From Oscillospiraceae bacterium (GTDB lineage Bacteria; Bacillota_A; Clostridia; Oscillospirales; Oscillospiraceae): 12,200 nt of DNA. Each line of letters opens with the position of its first letter. The stretch's first letter is position 1. The stretch spans positions 1-12,200 of the forward strand of contig JAEDOK010000042.1 of the NCBI GenBank assembly GCA_016302005.1, read 5' to 3'. Below the pieces are notes generated by a model. That model did no database searches, was not told the origin of the DNA, and saw only the letters and a list, made by a program, of their open reading frames with translations. Made by a program: the position numbers and the translations under genes. This document shows, piece after piece, positions 1 to 6,300 of the stretch.

Positions 1-50
1 TTGGAACGCTTTCGCCTTTTTCTCAGTCTCACATCATTGACAAATGAACA
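1..50 (+). repeat. Terminal inverted repeat, left copy
   Basis: These 50 bases are identical, without mismatch, to the reverse complement of 12150-12199. Similarity stops sharply at position 51. The repeat sits exactly at the window edge, so it may extend further outside. No protein or RNA family is recognisable in it. It may be the edge of a multicopy element at which an assembly stopped, or an inversion or end repeat. Confidence 0.95.
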
Positions 51-216
51 AAACAGGAAAATGTTTCTCGTTTTCCGTTTTTCCCGACAAAAGCGTGATT
101 TGATACAATCGCAGGCAGTTCTGCTTCCATGGCGCGGATATCATTTTCTTATTTGCGGTATTTCTCCAAAATTGCAATACAAAATGCCAAAATGTTAAAA
201 ATCTGTGCAATTTGGG

Positions 217-245
217 TTGACAGGGTTATTGTCTTCTGCTATACT
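217..245 (+). promoter_or_regulatory. Sigma-A promoter for the BIG2-domain protein gene
   Basis: The -35 box is TTGACA (217-222), followed by a 17-nt spacer and the -10 box TATACT (240-245). It lies about 80 nt upstream of the ATG at 326, giving a leader of roughly 70 nt. The leader contains a weak ACGG...CCGT stem but no riboswitch that I recognise. Confidence 0.85.
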
Positions 246-325
246 ATTTTTAGAAAACTACCGCCTTGTTACGGTGTCTTGCGCCGTGAGGGGGTGCTTT
301 TACTATCATAGAAGGAGAAAACAGT

Positions 326-1201
326 ATGGAGCAGTTTAACGACGAAACCACTCCTCTCAATCCGCAAGAGGAAACCCCCATTCCGCAGCAGCCAATGTAT
401 CAGGCACCGTATGCACAGCCGGAGCAGGCACCCGCAGCTCCGGAATATCAGACGCCTCCCGTACCTCCCACCCCGGAACAGCCGATTTACGGGCAGCCGA
501 TGTATCAGCAGCCCTATACCCCTGCCCCCGCGCCGAAGAAAAAGAACATGTTGAAAATTGTGCTGCCCATTGTGATTGTTGTTCTCATTGCGGCAGCCGT
601 TGCAGTGTATTTCCTGTTCTTCAGCAAAACGCCAATTGACAGCATCGACCTTGACGACGCTTCGTTGACAATGGAGATCGGTGATGTGTATACTCTTGAT
701 TATGAAATCACCCCCGATGACGCAACGGAGCTGGAATTGACATGGAAGTCTGACGATAAGAGCGTTGCCACGGTGAAGGACGGCAAGGTTACCGCTGTCG
801 CGGAAGGTACCTGCACCATTACCGTTACCGCAGAAAGCGGCGCGAAGGATACCTGCGAGATCACCGTCAATCCGCTGATCTCGAAGGAGGACGAACGGCT
901 GCTCGGCAGATGGGAGGTCGCAATGACCTATTTTGACGGGGAGTTACAGCCATTCTACAACACCTCGACCTACATGCTGCTGAACGAGGACATGACCGGC
1001 GTATTCTATCTCGGCGACAGCACTTATTACATCACCAGCTGGGGCTTTAAACAAAGCTCCGACGGCACGGATCTCTACAATGTTGTGATGGAAGACCTCG
1101 GCACAGTCAGCTTCGGCTATTCCACGGATTCGAGCAGCGCACTGTACGGCAATCTTGTTTTGATCTTGGATTCGGACAATATGCTGATTTTTGAGCGCTG
1201 A
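326..1201 (+). CDS. Membrane-anchored Ig-like (BIG2) domain protein with Pro/Gln-rich N-terminus
   Basis: This 291-aa protein has no recognised specific function. Residues 1-73 are a disordered Pro/Gln/Tyr-rich segment with QPMYQ-type repeats. A transmembrane helix follows at about 75-99, preceded by the positive patch KKK, which suggests the N-terminus is cytoplasmic and the rest extracellular. Residues about 104-182 match a bacterial Ig-like group 2 domain: I-TP-DAT, then LTWKSDDKSVATV, then GKVTAVAEGTCTITVTA. The last 100 residues begin LLGRWEV and look like a lipocalin-like beta domain ('GxW' start, GVFYLGD), seen often in Clostridia surface proteins; this last assignment is tentative. 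The ATG is supported by GAAGGAG at 311-317. The gene is monocistronic, with its own promoter (217-245) and a terminator just after the stop. A surface or cell-wall-associated role is inferred. Confidence 0.85.
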   Translation: MEQFNDETTPLNPQEETPIPQQPMYQAPYAQPEQAPAAPEYQTPPVPPTPEQPIYGQPMYQQPYTPAPAPKKKNMLKIVLPIVIVVLIAAAVAVYFLFFSKTPIDSIDLDDASLTMEIGDVYTLDYEITPDDATELELTWKSDDKSVATVKDGKVTAVAEGTCTITVTAESGAKDTCEITVNPLISKEDERLLGRWEVAMTYFDGELQPFYNTSTYMLLNEDMTGVFYLGDSTYYITSWGFKQSSDGTDLYNVVMEDLGTVSFGYSTDSSSALYGNLVLILDSDNMLIFER

Positions 1202-1210
1202 CGCGCCATA

Positions 1211-1252
1211 AAAATACGGTGAGCTTACCAAAAGAGGCTCACCGTATTTTTT
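1211..1252. terminator. Bidirectional rho-independent terminator
   Basis: A 14-bp stem, AAAATACGGTGAGC with GCTCACCGTATTTT, has a 12-nt loop and U-runs on both strands. On the plus strand it ends the BIG2 protein gene. On the minus strand it starts directly after the stop of the small ORF 1252-1395. Confidence 0.9.
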
Positions 1253-1395
1253 CAAAGAACCGTGTCATTCTGAGGGATCGGCGACGGGTGGGCGCGCTGC
1301 TCTGCGCGATTTCCCGTTGCCCCGCCGTGGATCACAGGCAGCTTCGGGTCATGCAGTTCACCATGCCGCTGCGGTGCTTTTTCCGGATGCTCCAT
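1252..1395 (-). CDS. Possible small protein (47 aa), unknown
   Basis: This short reading frame starts at the ATG 1395-1393 and encodes a hydrophilic, His/Pro-rich 47-aa peptide (MEHPEKAPQRHGELHDPKLP...). I do not recognise the family. Three things favour a real gene. There is a strong GGAGGGG ribosome binding site (1410-1404) with an 8-nt spacer. Third codon positions look like those of the neighbours. The stop TGA abuts the bidirectional terminator at 1211-1252. Against it, the C-terminal codons overlap a stretch resembling a dispersed repeat (CATTCTGAGGG near 1265), no good minus-strand promoter is visible, and the ribosome binding site is buried in a hairpin (1404-1434). It may instead be a chance ORF beside a plus-strand terminator. 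Confidence 0.4.
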   Translation of the reverse strand: MEHPEKAPQRHGELHDPKLPVIHGGATGNRAEQRAHPSPIPQNDTVL

Positions 1396-1403
1396 ATAAA
1401 TAT

Positions 1404-1440
1404 CCCCTCCTACCGTAGTTTTCCGTAGGAGGGGCTTTTT
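1404..1440 (+). terminator. Hairpin with U-run: plus-strand terminator or minus-strand SD-sequestering stem
   Basis: CCCCTCCTAC (1404-1413) pairs perfectly with GTAGGAGGGG (1425-1434). On the plus strand CTTTTT follows, as in an intrinsic terminator, but the upstream plus-strand gene already has one at 1211-1252. Read on the minus strand, the 3' arm of the same stem is the Shine-Dalgarno of the small ORF 1252-1395. Which role is real cannot be decided from sequence. Confidence 0.6.
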
Positions 1441-1550
1441 ATGCGAAGAAAGGATTCCAAAAACAGCCGTAGGCAAAGTAAGCCCGGATCGTAGATGCGA
1501 TTATTTGTTTTTTCTTTCTACCCCAACTTTTGACACGAGCCGATATAAAC

Positions 1551-1595
1551 AAAAAATCCGAACGCATTTCCAATCGGAAATAAGTTCGGATTTTT
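1551..1595 (-). terminator. Intrinsic terminator of tRNA-Ala
   Basis: On the minus strand the stem AATCCGAAC / GTTCGGATT carries an internal ATTTCC-GATT-GGAAAT hairpin and is followed by a run of six T. It begins 7 nt after the CCA end of the tRNA, so it ends the tRNA transcript. Confidence 0.85.
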
Positions 1596-1601
1596 CATGT
1601 A

Positions 1602-1677
1602 TGGTGGACCTGAAGAGACTCGAACTCTCGACCTCTCGGATGCGAACCGAACGCTCTCCCAGCTGAGCTACAGGCCC
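1602..1677 (-). tRNA. tRNA-Ala (anticodon CGC)
   Basis: A full 76-nt cloverleaf is present on the minus strand with an encoded 3' CCA (1604-1602). The acceptor stem GGGCCTG pairs with CAGGTCC and contains the G3:U70 wobble pair that is the main alanine identity element. The D arm is GCTC-AGCTGGGA-GAGC. The anticodon arm TTCGG-TTCGCAT-CCGAG gives anticodon CGC, which reads GCG codons. The T arm carries the TTCGAGT loop (T54, T55, C56). A promoter lies upstream (1730-1757) and a terminator downstream (1551-1595), so it is a stand-alone tRNA transcript. Confidence 0.95.
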
Positions 1678-1729
1678 AAATATTTGATTGTGCGACCAGA
1701 AAATGAAACTTCCTGCCGCGTGCCTGTCT

Positions 1730-1757
1730 ATTATAGCATATTTGCGGGAAAATGCAA
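1730..1757 (-). promoter_or_regulatory. Promoter for tRNA-Ala
   Basis: On the minus strand, -35 TTGCAT (1757-1752), a 16-nt spacer and a perfect TATAAT (1735-1730) preceded by TGC, which makes an extended -10. It lies about 50 nt upstream of the tRNA 5' end, leaving a short 5' leader for processing. Confidence 0.8.
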
Positions 1758-1840
1758 TCCTTTTTTTCTGATTTGGCGGAACTTTTTTCTTTCTTCTGCG
1801 TCCTGCTGGCGGCGTGGCGCCGTTCCCCAACACGAAATGC

Positions 1841-1869
1841 TTGCGTTTGCGCGGAAAGCATGGTATGAT
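1841..1869 (+). promoter_or_regulatory. Probable promoter of the EEP-family gene
   Basis: TTGCGT (1841-1846), a 17-nt spacer, then TATGAT (1864-1869). The -10 is good (5/6) and the -35 weak (3/6). It would give a leader of only about 16 nt before the ATG at 1892, which holds just the ribosome binding site. Confidence 0.6.
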
Positions 1870-1891
1870 ATGCAGGAAGGAGGCGGTCTTT

Positions 1892-3250
1892 ATGGACGAT
1901 CAACGGAACAACGGCCTGCCCGAGGAGCAGACTCCGCCCGATGGCAACACCATCTTTTTTACGACGCCTACGAAAGCGCAATGGAGCGAGCAGGAGCTGG
2001 AAGCCCCCGTACGCTTTGACACAGATGCGTATGATTTGGAAGATGCCCTCCCCGAGGGCGCGCAGGAGCTTCCGCTGCTCTTTCCGGAGCAAGAGGAGAC
2101 TTCCGAGGAGAAACCTTGCTACGAGGGGGAGCCTACAAGGGTCGAACGCCCGAAGAAGCGGAAGAGATCAACGGCGCGTAAGGTACTGCGCGTGTTTGCC
2201 GTCATCGGGAAGCTGCTGCTTGGCGTTATACTCGCCGTGGCGGTGCTTGCCGCAGGACTGGTCGGCTACCTTACCGTGACGGAATACAATCCTGCGCACG
2301 CCGAGCTTGCGGAACGGGGCGCAAATAATACGCTTGGCAAGCTTACCAAAACAAATCTGCGGCTCGTTACCTTTAACACCGGCTTCGGCGGCCTCGGCGA
2401 GGACGCGGACTTCTTTATGGACGGCGGTGAAGGCGTAAATCCGACCTCACAGGAGACGGTTGAGCGGAATATGATCGGTATTGAGGAAATTCTGAGCGAA
2501 CAGAACGCCGATATTCTGCTGCTGCAAGAGGTTGACACCGATTCTAAGCGCAGCTTCCATCTGAATCAGTGGTTGCAATATGAATATGACCTTGAAGATT
2601 ATGAGACGCGCTTTGCAATGAATTATTCCTGCGATTATGTGCCCTATCCTCTCAACGACCGCATCGGAGAGGTACACTCCGGCATTGCGACCTACAGCCG
2701 CTACGATATCACCTCTGCGACGCGCTATTCTCTGCCCTGCCCGTTCTCGTGGCCGACGCGTGTGGCAAACCTCAAGCGCTGTATGCTCGTCACCCGCACT
2801 CCCATCGAGAATAAGGAGCAGGAGCTGGTGATCGTCAACTTCCATTTGGAGGCGTACGATGACGGTGAGGGCAAAGCGGCACAATTCGAGCAGCTTCTGA
2901 CGTTCCTGCAGACGGAATATGAAAAAGGCAACTATGTGATCGCGGGAGGCGATTTTAACCAGGCGTTCCCCGACTCGCTTGAACGCTATCCCATCAAAGC
3001 GACTACGGAATGGGAACCGAGTATTACGGAAGAATTGCCGAAGGACTGGCAATACGCATATGATGAGAGTGTACCGACCTGTCGTCTGCTCAACCAGCCC
3101 TATCAACCCGCAAGCGAAAAAACACAGTACTATGTGATCGACGGCTTTATCGTCTCGCCGAATGTCTCTGTTGACAGGGTTGAGACACTGGATGAGGGCT
3201 TCGTTTACAGCGATCATAACCCCGTTGTGCTGGACATCACATTAGAATGA
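1892..3250 (+). CDS. Membrane-anchored endonuclease/exonuclease/phosphatase (EEP) family protein
   Basis: This 452-aa protein has three parts. Residues 1-88 are acidic and probably disordered. Next comes a basic stretch (KKRKRSTARK) and a transmembrane helix at about 101-126. An EEP-fold (exonuclease III/DNase I/sphingomyelinase-like) domain covers about 155-452. Its motifs are in order: FNTGFG (N162), LLLQEVD (metal-ligand E213), VNFHLE (H318), GGDFNQ (D354, N356) and SDHNP (D441, H442). All expected catalytic and metal residues are therefore present. The topology puts the phosphodiesterase domain outside the cell. The substrate (nucleic acid, phospholipid or sugar phosphate) cannot be told. 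I chose ATG 1892 because AAGGAGG lies 8 nt upstream; an in-frame ATG further upstream has no such site and would precede the promoter. The gene is monocistronic. Confidence 0.9.
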   Translation: MDDQRNNGLPEEQTPPDGNTIFFTTPTKAQWSEQELEAPVRFDTDAYDLEDALPEGAQELPLLFPEQEETSEEKPCYEGEPTRVERPKKRKRSTARKVLRVFAVIGKLLLGVILAVAVLAAGLVGYLTVTEYNPAHAELAERGANNTLGKLTKTNLRLVTFNTGFGGLGEDADFFMDGGEGVNPTSQETVERNMIGIEEILSEQNADILLLQEVDTDSKRSFHLNQWLQYEYDLEDYETRFAMNYSCDYVPYPLNDRIGEVHSGIATYSRYDITSATRYSLPCPFSWPTRVANLKRCMLVTRTPIENKEQELVIVNFHLEAYDDGEGKAAQFEQLLTFLQTEYEKGNYVIAGGDFNQAFPDSLERYPIKATTEWEPSITEELPKDWQYAYDESVPTCRLLNQPYQPASEKTQYYVIDGFIVSPNVSVDRVETLDEGFVYSDHNPVVLDITLE

Positions 3251-3286
3251 GCGAAAACTGAGCGAATAAGAACGATTTTGACAAGC

Positions 3287-3327
3287 ACCCCCTTCAGGCA
3301 ATGCCGCAGTGCATCGCCGAAGGGGGT
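3287..3327 (+). terminator. Possible terminator hairpin after the EEP gene
   Basis: The stem ACCCCCTTC / GAAGGGGGT (9 bp) has a 23-nt GC-rich interior and is followed by only a weak ATTTGT tract. It lies 37 nt after the stop and is the only candidate terminator for the EEP gene. It could equally be part of a dispersed repeat. Confidence 0.45.
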
Positions 3328-3444
3328 ATTTGTATCCGCAAGGGGGATGCCGCGCTCGCAACGCTCCTTCATCGTGAAAGGCTGCGCATCGGTTGTGGCA
3401 ATCTTCGGCTGTAGGCTTGTATGCCCCCTGTGGTTCCTCCGCAA

Positions 3445-3477
3445 GATTGCCACGTCGCTGCGCTCCTCGCAATGACA
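3445..3477 (-). repeat. Dispersed 33-bp repeat, copy 1
   Basis: Its reverse complement matches 10929-10961 at 31 of 33 positions (core TCATTGCGAGGAGC...GCGACGTGGCAATC). Short repeats with a TCATTGCGAGGAGC...GGCAATC core are familiar in intergenic regions of clostridial genomes. It has no coding role. Confidence 0.85.
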
Positions 3478-3510
3478 GTTGGGGCAGCCTTTCCATGCCA
3501 TGAAACCCTT

Positions 3511-3550
3511 TGTAAGGCGGGGACGTGTCCCCGCCCTACAGAGGGGCTGG
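3511..3550 (+). repeat. Dispersed palindromic 40-bp repeat, copy 1
   Basis: It matches 7231-7270 at 37 of 40 positions. Its first 30 bases are an almost perfect palindrome, arms GGGGAC / GTCCCC extended to TGTA...TACA. Degenerate relatives lie at 4785-4804 and 11008-11032. It probably forms a stable hairpin in RNA. Confidence 0.9.
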
Positions 3551-3585
3551 TGTCAGGTTTCGGACGCTTTTTTCTGCTGATTCGC

Positions 3586-3614
3586 TTGACGGCGCTGCGG
3601 GGGCGTGGTAAAAT
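3586..3614 (+). promoter_or_regulatory. Sigma-A promoter of the thioesterase-lipoprotein operon
   Basis: TTGACG (3586-3591), a 17-nt spacer, then TAAAAT (3609-3614): 5/6 matches in each box. The GTG start at 3654 is 40 nt downstream, giving a short leader of about 33 nt. Confidence 0.85.
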
Positions 3615-3653
3615 ATTGCTTAATTATAAAATTTCGCAGTTGGAGGTAGCAAT

Positions 3654-4340
3654 GTGAAGCCGACGTTAGAGATCACCCGCCCGAACGGAGCTTCCTCGCT
3701 TTCAGAGCTGATGTCCGCTCTTGAGGAAGCCGCCGTTGCCCACGCCGTTGCGCTGCAAATCGACCATGACCGTATGCTCAGGGATTTCGGCTGCCTGTGG
3801 ATGGTGGTGCGCTGTCGGCTGCGGGTGACGCGGATGCCTGAGGGGGCGTTTACCGTGCGCACATGGCTGCGGAAGCCGACGGCTGCCGTCAGCAACCGGG
3901 ATTTTTCCATTTTTGACGCGCAGGGTGAGCTGGGAAGCGCCGTGCAGACATGGGTGCTTGCCGATGCCGCCGAGAGGCGCATCATTCCGATGAAAAGTGT
4001 GGAGGTGCTTTGGACGCTGCCGACACCGGAGCCGGAGCGAAAGGACGCGCTGCGCCGCCTCGCGCTGCCGGAAAACATGACGGAGCGCGCCCGTTGGACG
4101 GTACTGCCGCAGGAGATCGACGGCAACGGACATCTGAACAATGTGGCTTACATCCGCCATGCGGAGGCGCTGGTACCGAAGGGCTGCACACTGCTGGAGG
4201 TCGTCTTTGACCGCGAGTGCTTTGCGGGTGAGACGCTGACGCTGGAGACGGCGCAGGCGGACGGCTTTTTCGTACGCGGTGTGAAGCAAAACGGAGAGGA
4301 GAGCTTCCGCACCCGCTTTTGGAAGGAGACGATGGAATGA
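3654..4340 (+). CDS. Acyl-ACP thioesterase (FatA/FatB-type double hotdog)
   Basis: This 228-aa protein is predicted to hydrolyse acyl-acyl carrier protein, releasing free fatty acid in the cytoplasm. The sequence shows two hotdog repeats. The first (about 1-115) contains RVTRMPEGAFTVRTWLRKP, then W and R..IPM in the expected places. The second (about 145-225) contains the family catalytic signature D-x-N-x-H-x-N-N at D156-G-N158-G-H160-L-N-N. Length fits the bacterial members, which lack the plant transit peptide. The start is GTG 3654: TGGAGG lies at 3641-3646, and the ATG two bases upstream (3652) is followed at once by TGA. The downstream lipoprotein gene overlaps by 4 nt, so the two are co-translated. 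Bacterial members are thought to tune chain length or free fatty acid pools; the chain preference here is unknown. Confidence 0.9.
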   Translation: MKPTLEITRPNGASSLSELMSALEEAAVAHAVALQIDHDRMLRDFGCLWMVVRCRLRVTRMPEGAFTVRTWLRKPTAAVSNRDFSIFDAQGELGSAVQTWVLADAAERRIIPMKSVEVLWTLPTPEPERKDALRRLALPENMTERARWTVLPQEIDGNGHLNNVAYIRHAEALVPKGCTLLEVVFDRECFAGETLTLETAQADGFFVRGVKQNGEESFRTRFWKETME

Positions 4341-4744
4341 AGCGATTATTGCTCTGCTGCCTGCTCTGTCTGCTGCTGTGCGGCTGCAGTGAATCCGCCG
4401 TGCAGGAGCCGTCTGCCACCGAACCAATGCCGCAGGAGAGCTTTGCTGCGGAGCCGATCCCGCAGGACCTGCCCGGCGTTTGGGTCAGTGCGAGCGGGGG
4501 AGAGCGCAATATGATCGAGACGATCACCTTTGGAGAGGACGGCAGCTTAATGGTGCACCTTGACTATGAGGGCAGCGATTACAGCACCGTCACCGGAACC
4601 TATTGCATCAAGGACGGCAAGCTCATCTGCGACATCACTGAGGGAACCACGCCGTTTCAGAAGGAGTATACCTTCCGCATCGACGGCAGAGAGCTGTATC
4701 TGACGGACGAGGACAGTGAGGCGCATTATTTGAGTAATTCTTAA
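4337..4744 (+). CDS. Small lipoprotein with lipocalin-like domain
   Basis: This 135-aa protein carries a lipoprotein signal peptide: MKRLLLCCLLCLLL followed by the lipobox L-C-G-C with lipidated C17. It is predicted to be anchored on the outer face of the membrane. A short Pro/Glu linker with an EPMPQ...EPIPQ repeat (29-43) follows. The domain from about 45 reads LPGVWV...ITFGEDGSLMV...GTYCIKDGKLICDI...YLTDED, the pattern of small lipocalin-like beta domains common in Clostridia surface lipoproteins. The ligand is unknown. The ATG overlaps the thioesterase stop (ATGA), with AAGGAG 8 nt upstream inside the thioesterase gene, so translation is coupled. This placement suggests, but does not prove, a link to fatty acids or the envelope. 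The C at lipobox position -2 is slightly unusual. Confidence 0.85.
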   Translation: MKRLLLCCLLCLLLCGCSESAVQEPSATEPMPQESFAAEPIPQDLPGVWVSASGGERNMIETITFGEDGSLMVHLDYEGSDYSTVTGTYCIKDGKLICDITEGTTPFQKEYTFRIDGRELYLTDEDSEAHYLSNS

Positions 4745-4784
4745 ATCGGTGCGGGAATCGCCAAGCGCCGCTTCGCGGGCATTT

Positions 4785-4804
4785 GGGACATGTTCCCGCC
4801 TACA
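4785..4804 (+). repeat. Degenerate copy of the GGGACATGTCCC repeat
   Basis: GGGACATGTTCCCGCCTACA resembles the right part of the palindromic repeats at 3511-3540 and 7231-7260, in the same orientation, with one base missing and one changed. It lies in the 133-nt gap before the aminotransferase gene. Confidence 0.6.
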
Positions 4805-4877
4805 TATTCATTGCGGCCTAGGTTTGAAATTTGGTCTTGCCGGAAATCGGCGGGACGGATATTGAGGAGGTTGCCAT

Positions 4878-6167
4878 ATGAAACCCTATCAGGCTATGAC
4901 AAAAGAAGAAAGAACGAACGAATATGACGCTTTGATGAGCGAATATGAACGATTTAAAGCGCTGCACCTCTCGCTGAATATGGCGCGCGGAAAGCCCGGA
5001 CGGGAACAGCTCGATCTTGTGAGCGACATTTTAACGGTTTTGGACAAGGCTGACGATTGTGTGGACGAGGGCATCGATGTGCGCAATTACGGCAATCTGA
5101 CGGGCATTCCGTCCGCCAAAAGGCTTTTCGCGGAGCTGCTCGGCACAAAGCCGGAGCAGATCATGGTCGGCGGCAACGCCAGTCTGAACCTGATGTATGA
5201 TCTGATCGCAAAGGCGTACACGCACGGCTTGGCGAACTCTCCCCGCCCGTGGGCGAAGGAGGAGAAGGTGCGCTTCCTCTGCCCCGCGCCGGGCTACGAC
5301 AGGCATTTTAAAATCTCCGAGAGCTTCGGCATGGAGCTTGTGACGATCCGTATGACGGAGAACGGGCCGGACATGGATGCGGTTGAGGCGGCGGTCAGGG
5401 ATCCTGCCGTCAAGGGCATTTGGTGCGTGCCGAAATACTCCAATCCCGACGGCATTGTATACAGCGACGAGACGATTGACCGCCTTGCCGGGCTGCGTCC
5501 TGCCGCGCCGGACTTTGCGCTGATGTGGGACAACGCCTATTGCGTGCATGAATTTGAGGGGGACTTTATGCCCTTCCGAGATATTCTCTCCCTCTGCGCC
5601 GCGCAGGGGAACGCGGACATGGTCTACGAATTTGCCTCCACATCGAAAATCACCCTCCCCGGCGCGGGTGTGGCGGTAATGGCAGCTTCTGAAGCAAATT
5701 TGAAATATATCGAGTCGCTGCTGACCGTTCAGACGATCAGCTATGACAAGGTGAATCAGCTTCGCCATGTGCGTTACTTAAAAGATAAGGAGAATACCTT
5801 GGCGCTCATGCGGCGGCACGCGGAGGTGCTTGCGCCGAAGTTCGCTGTGGTATTGGAGGCGTTGGAGCGGGAGATCGCGCCGACGAAGACTGCCCGGTGG
5901 ACAAAGCCGCGCGGCGGGTATTTCGTCTCGCTCTACGCGATGCCCGGGACGGCAAAGCGCGTGGTCGGACTGATGAAGGACGCGGGCGTGACGCTGACCG
6001 GCGCGGGTGCGACCTATCCCTACGGTGTTGACCCCGACGACAGCAACATTCGCATTGCGCCGAGCCTGCCGCCCGTTGTGGAGCTGCAACAAGCCATGGC
6101 GGTGCTCTGCGTTTGCCTGCGCCTTGCCGCACTCGAGAAACTGGGAATCCCGGCACAAAACGGCTAA
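4878..6167 (+). CDS. Aminotransferase, class I/II, subgroup Ic (aspartate aminotransferase type)
   Basis: This 429-aa PLP enzyme should exchange an amino group between an amino acid, probably aspartate or glutamate, and a 2-oxoacid in the cytosol. The visible motifs fit subgroup Ic: MARGKPGREQLDL near the N-terminus, RNYGNLTGIPSAKRLFAELLG (69-89), CPAPGYDRHF (135-144), VPKYSNPDG (184-192), MWDNAYCVHEF (216-226, with D218 and Y221 for the cofactor), and the PLP lysine K257 in STSKITLPGAG. The C-terminal domain has a GGYFVSL motif and NIRIAPS, whose arginine would bind the substrate carboxylate. Length is normal for the group. The ATG has GAGGAGG 8 nt upstream. No clear terminator follows and no strong promoter precedes it; a weak TTGCCG-17-TATTGA candidate lies near 4838-4866. 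Substrate specificity is inferred from the family only. Confidence 0.9.
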   Translation: MKPYQAMTKEERTNEYDALMSEYERFKALHLSLNMARGKPGREQLDLVSDILTVLDKADDCVDEGIDVRNYGNLTGIPSAKRLFAELLGTKPEQIMVGGNASLNLMYDLIAKAYTHGLANSPRPWAKEEKVRFLCPAPGYDRHFKISESFGMELVTIRMTENGPDMDAVEAAVRDPAVKGIWCVPKYSNPDGIVYSDETIDRLAGLRPAAPDFALMWDNAYCVHEFEGDFMPFRDILSLCAAQGNADMVYEFASTSKITLPGAGVAVMAASEANLKYIESLLTVQTISYDKVNQLRHVRYLKDKENTLALMRRHAEVLAPKFAVVLEALEREIAPTKTARWTKPRGGYFVSLYAMPGTAKRVVGLMKDAGVTLTGAGATYPYGVDPDDSNIRIAPSLPPVVELQQAMAVLCVCLRLAALEKLGIPAQNG

Positions 6168-6239
6168 GGCAATGCTGCCGCCGGTGACCGCAAAGGACGG
6201 TGTATCGCGTATTTGCCTGTGATGGCGGAGTTTGCCTGA

Positions 6240-6268
6240 TTGACAACCGCCGAAATGCGGGATATAAT
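6240..6268 (+). promoter_or_regulatory. Perfect-consensus sigma-A promoter of the His-rich/cooT operon
   Basis: TTGACA (6240-6245), a 17-nt spacer and TATAAT (6263-6268) match consensus at every position. This is the strongest promoter in the window. Only about 25 nt of leader precede the ATG at 6301. The spacer and start region hold a CCG...CGG motif (6247-6260), a possible operator, but no known metal-regulator site is recognisable. Confidence 0.95.
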
Positions 6269-6300
6269 GATTCCGAGAAACAGTCCGAAAGGAGAGCATT

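Larger units (their letters stand above)
3251..3653. other. Gene-free, repeat-rich intergenic region
   Basis: These 403 bases hold no convincing gene. They contain a large hairpin (3287-3327), a stretch with an 11-bp inverted repeat GTGGCAATCTT/AAGATTGCCAC (3395-3405 and 3443-3453), one copy each of two dispersed repeats (3445-3477 and 3511-3550), and the promoter of the next gene (3586-3614). Open frames here have no ribosome binding site and arise from repeat sequence. Confidence 0.75.

Noticed and set aside
56..82. GGAAAA...TTTTCC stem followed by T-run near the left end as a terminator
   Set aside because: The six A/T-rich pairs with a 9-nt loop are too weak to support a call.
1501..2092. 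Minus-strand ORFs covering the tRNA (GPVAQLGERSVRIREVESSSLF and similar)
   Set aside because: This is the well-known spurious translation of a tRNA gene; the cloverleaf explains the sequence.
3214..3657. Several 65-95-aa ORFs in the 3251-3653 gap
   Set aside because: They lack ribosome binding sites and are translations of the dispersed repeats found here.
4745..4877. Riboswitch upstream of the aminotransferase gene
   Set aside because: I see only a GCGGGAA/TTCCCGC pairing and a decayed repeat; no conserved core of a known riboswitch or T-box.
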